From assembly GCA_900317865.1 (NCBI GenBank), contig ONIK01000119.1:1-8075 (forward strand): 8,075 nt of DNA, in the 5' to 3' direction. The notes under the pieces are model-generated. The model was not told the origin of the DNA, made no database searches, and worked only from the letters and a program-made list of their open reading frames with translations. The translations under genes were made by a program, and so were the position numbers. This stretch comes from an uncultured Methanobrevibacter sp. (GTDB lineage: Archaea; Methanobacteriota; Methanobacteria; Methanobacteriales; Methanobacteriaceae). The first letter of the stretch is position 1. Every line of letters starts with the position of its first letter. This document shows, in pieces, positions 7,401 through 8,075 of the stretch.

Positions 7401-8075
7401 TTGGTAAAATCATCATCAACATTGGATTTGAAGGTGATTGGTGGTTTTGATCCTTTAACTAAATAAGGAACTTCAAATTCATCGCTTACACACATTTCCA
7501 AAATAGGATGAACATCCAACATAACATTTAAAGCATTATGTATCTCATCAATATCATACTCTTTGGAAATAACCATATTTAGTGGAATTAAATAGGAATT
7601 TACCATATTGTTTGCAATAATATCCAGATATACATTCAATTGAGGTTCATTCAATGGACAACCGCTTTCCAAAGTATACATATCTAAATCGAATGTATCT
7701 TCCTTAATGTTTTCTGCTATTGCATAAGGAGTGTGCAGGGTCAAAATGTCTGCAGCAGTAATGCTCGGACTGTCCAGATAAGACAGTAACTTGATGGCAG
7801 TCAGTGAATCTCCTCCAAGGCGGACAAAATCATCATATAAACTGATTTTTTCTTGGCCGAATACCTCTTCAAATGCCTCAACAATTAACTTTTGAATCTC
7901 TGTTTCCGGAGCAACATACTCAGCACGCAAACTATTAATATCAATTTCAGGGAGTGCTTTTTTATCTACTTTACCGTTAACGTTTAAAGGAATATGGTCT
8001 AATTCAATAACATATGAAGGAACCATATAATCCGGTTTACATTCACTCACATAACTAGAAATATAATCATTTAAA
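4346..8075 (-). CDS. Non-ribosomal peptide synthetase, 3' part: PCP-C-A-PCP-TE (5' end outside window)
   Basis: Assembly-line enzyme that selects, loads and joins amino acids without a ribosome. Numbering takes the GTG at 8050 as residue 1, but the frame stays open to the window edge (YISSYVSECKP), so this is no real start. In order: end of an A domain (motif A10 NGKVDKKAL, 25-33); carrier PCP1 with LGGDSL, Ser82; C domain (about 130-525) with HHIIFDA at 249-255 and IGMYVNTL at 389-396; complete A domain (about 535-1030) with YTSGTTGIPKG (694-704), FDAALL (739-744), FGPTE (826-830), YRTGDL (913-918), GRRDSQVKIRG (931-941) and NGKVDKRAL (1022-1030). PCP2 follows with Ser1079, then a thioesterase starting FPPQGG with nucleophile Ser1204 in GYSLG. 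It ends in a foreign tail (NLNIY) at a TAG, because the thioesterase continues in the -1 frame. The specificity-pocket residues by hand are D-A-L-L-L-G-A-V-F-K, suggesting a hydrophobic alpha-amino acid. The product is unknown. Confidence 0.93.
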   Translation of the reverse strand, partial: LNDYISSYVSECKPDYMVPSYVIELDHIPLNVNGKVDKKALPEIDINSLRAEYVAPETEIQKLIVEAFEEVFGQEKISLYDDFVRLGGDSLTAIKLLSYLDSPSITAADILTLHTPYAIAENIKEDTFDLDMYTLESGCPLNEPQLNVYLDIIANNMVNSYLIPLNMVISKEYDIDEIHNALNVMLDVHPILEMCVSDEFEVPYLVKGSKPPITFKSNVDDDFTNTFLTKGFDLNECLSKFLVVEKKDKYELFAVFHHIIFDAISENVFKRDLQIILDGGAVDVDDSFLKVSAFTQQIKDSEEYSIAHDFYNSMLAEVDEAGMFLGSVLPDDPGVLFTDLDLDYDLFKSFLDKYGVSENVLFISIFAYTLSRFTGNNKVLFNIIENGRDRFNNLDAIGMYVNTLPILVDCKNQSVSDFMNQMSDLVYGVMRHNYYSFRLLAGEYELNSNILFQYLPDWIGSDEGYDIDYLEEMSNLITELNVNVVQKGDKYSLHIIYSDKYSCDMIKSFVGTYNRILSQMICLDELSDINYVSQSDLDLLDSINDKYCPLKYSDVLDAFNENLVKNPDNPLVSYKDVSYSYGEGAFIADKIARSLKNIGVGAGDNVAFLVERSELYMFAALGILSVGAVYVPLDDAHPDDRIQFMLDDTQSKVVIVSDETYERVKSLAKDTILLNISDLLKEDIGTLDKLSVVSGDLACILYTSGTTGIPKGVKITRRSIVNLATIYEDMYGLKNGDVYGLFATIGFDAALLAMVTVLYSGACLAVVPDDIRLDINALNDYFITHNVTHTLITSQVGRLFMQSVEDTSLEVLLVGGEKLGEFKSPDNYLLVDAFGPTEACVFGSSIKNSDKIDYSSIGPLVYNTKAYILDDEFRRVPVGAVGELYLSGLLLADGYINRDEETAKKFLENPFDDDKDYKVMYRTGDLVRLLPDASLGVVGRRDSQVKIRGNRVELSEIEAVIREIDYVEDVTVQTIKHDANNEVVAYVVVTEEFDESTLKDLICDYVGERKPNYMIPSFIVKLDTIPLNVNGKVDKRALPEVDLESLHVEYVAPTTETEKHVVEAFEKVFNQERIGIYDDFVRLGGDSLTAIRMILLLDFDIDVRTILNSRTPYIIAQNIQKNNKKYGFELFKTGFENRNMFIFPPQGGLSSVFYNLVNNIDFKGNIYLIDDYKYDLSLDEIRSISNQDSTLNHYFDAISNIFQNGDILVGYSLGCIYATLIAENQEKTLLIISSIMMNLNIY
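4793..5047 (-). repeat. Inter-module direct repeat, copy 2 (A9-A10 plus PCP2)
   Basis: Encodes residues 1002-1086 of the synthetase, from KPNYMIPS to the helix after the PCP2 serine. By hand alignment 59 of 85 residues match the other copy exactly 997 codons away, with no gaps, and long nucleotide stretches match too. It reflects duplication of a module or later gene conversion between modules. Confidence 0.75.
7784..8038 (-). repeat. Inter-module direct repeat, copy 1 (A9-A10 plus PCP1)
   Basis: Encodes residues 5-89, from KPDYMVPS through LGGDSL (Ser82). It is a gap-free counterpart of the 4793-5047 copy. Similarity drops sharply after the carrier domain, where one copy leads into a condensation domain and the other into the thioesterase. 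Confidence 0.75.

Noticed and set aside
5898..7466. Plus-strand open frames at 5898-6095, 6486-6671 and 7191-7466
   Set aside because: All are antisense to well-conserved NRPS domains and have no recognisable features.
8048..8050. GTG as the start of the synthetase
   Set aside because: The frame is open to the window edge and the upstream residues continue a normal adenylation-domain C-terminus, so the gene begins outside the window.

Overview
The window is about 8 kb of AT-rich DNA that reads like a methanogenic archaeon of the Methanobrevibacter type. The grounds are archaeal TATA-like elements placed for leaderless or short-leader transcripts, a T-run style terminator, very low GC outside one enzyme domain, and an aldo/keto reductase, an HxlR regulator, a DHA2 transporter and a COG1373/DUF4143 ATPase whose wording I associate with that genus. 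The genus is an inference from protein style; there is no rRNA or core marker here.

Left part (1-2918): a broken aldo/keto reductase gene (129-972, minus) is divergent from an intact HxlR-family winged-helix regulator (1067-1438, plus). A 14-helix type (DHA2) drug-efflux transporter gene follows (1605-2918, minus), convergent with the regulator. Regulator, reductase and efflux pump resemble a small stress or detoxification locus. The reductase has an out-of-frame internal deletion of roughly 100 bp. The transporter appears to lack transmembrane helix 3 through an in-frame deletion of roughly 85-95 bp.

Middle (2919-4103): no intact gene. A 506-bp AT-rich spacer with small inverted repeats leads to the wreck of a COG1373/DUF4143 AAA ATPase gene (3425-3970, plus). 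It is readable only by switching frame at least five times, and it has lost about 100 codons in the middle.

Right part (4104-8075): the 3' end of a non-ribosomal peptide synthetase (NRPS) gene on the minus strand, running off the right edge. The domain order is (end of an adenylation domain)-carrier-condensation-adenylation-carrier-thioesterase, that is, the end of one elongation module plus a complete terminal module with its release domain. The condensation, adenylation and carrier domains look complete. The thioesterase is split: the GYSLG nucleophile motif lies in the main frame, which stops at 4346, while the rest of the domain with the likely catalytic His continues in the -1 frame to 4104.

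The most notable pattern is that four neighbouring genes carry internal losses or frame breaks, three of them apparently around 85-110 bp. Either this locus is decaying, leaving the regulator and most of the synthetase readable, or the sequence contains assembly errors. Deciding between the two is the first check to make.
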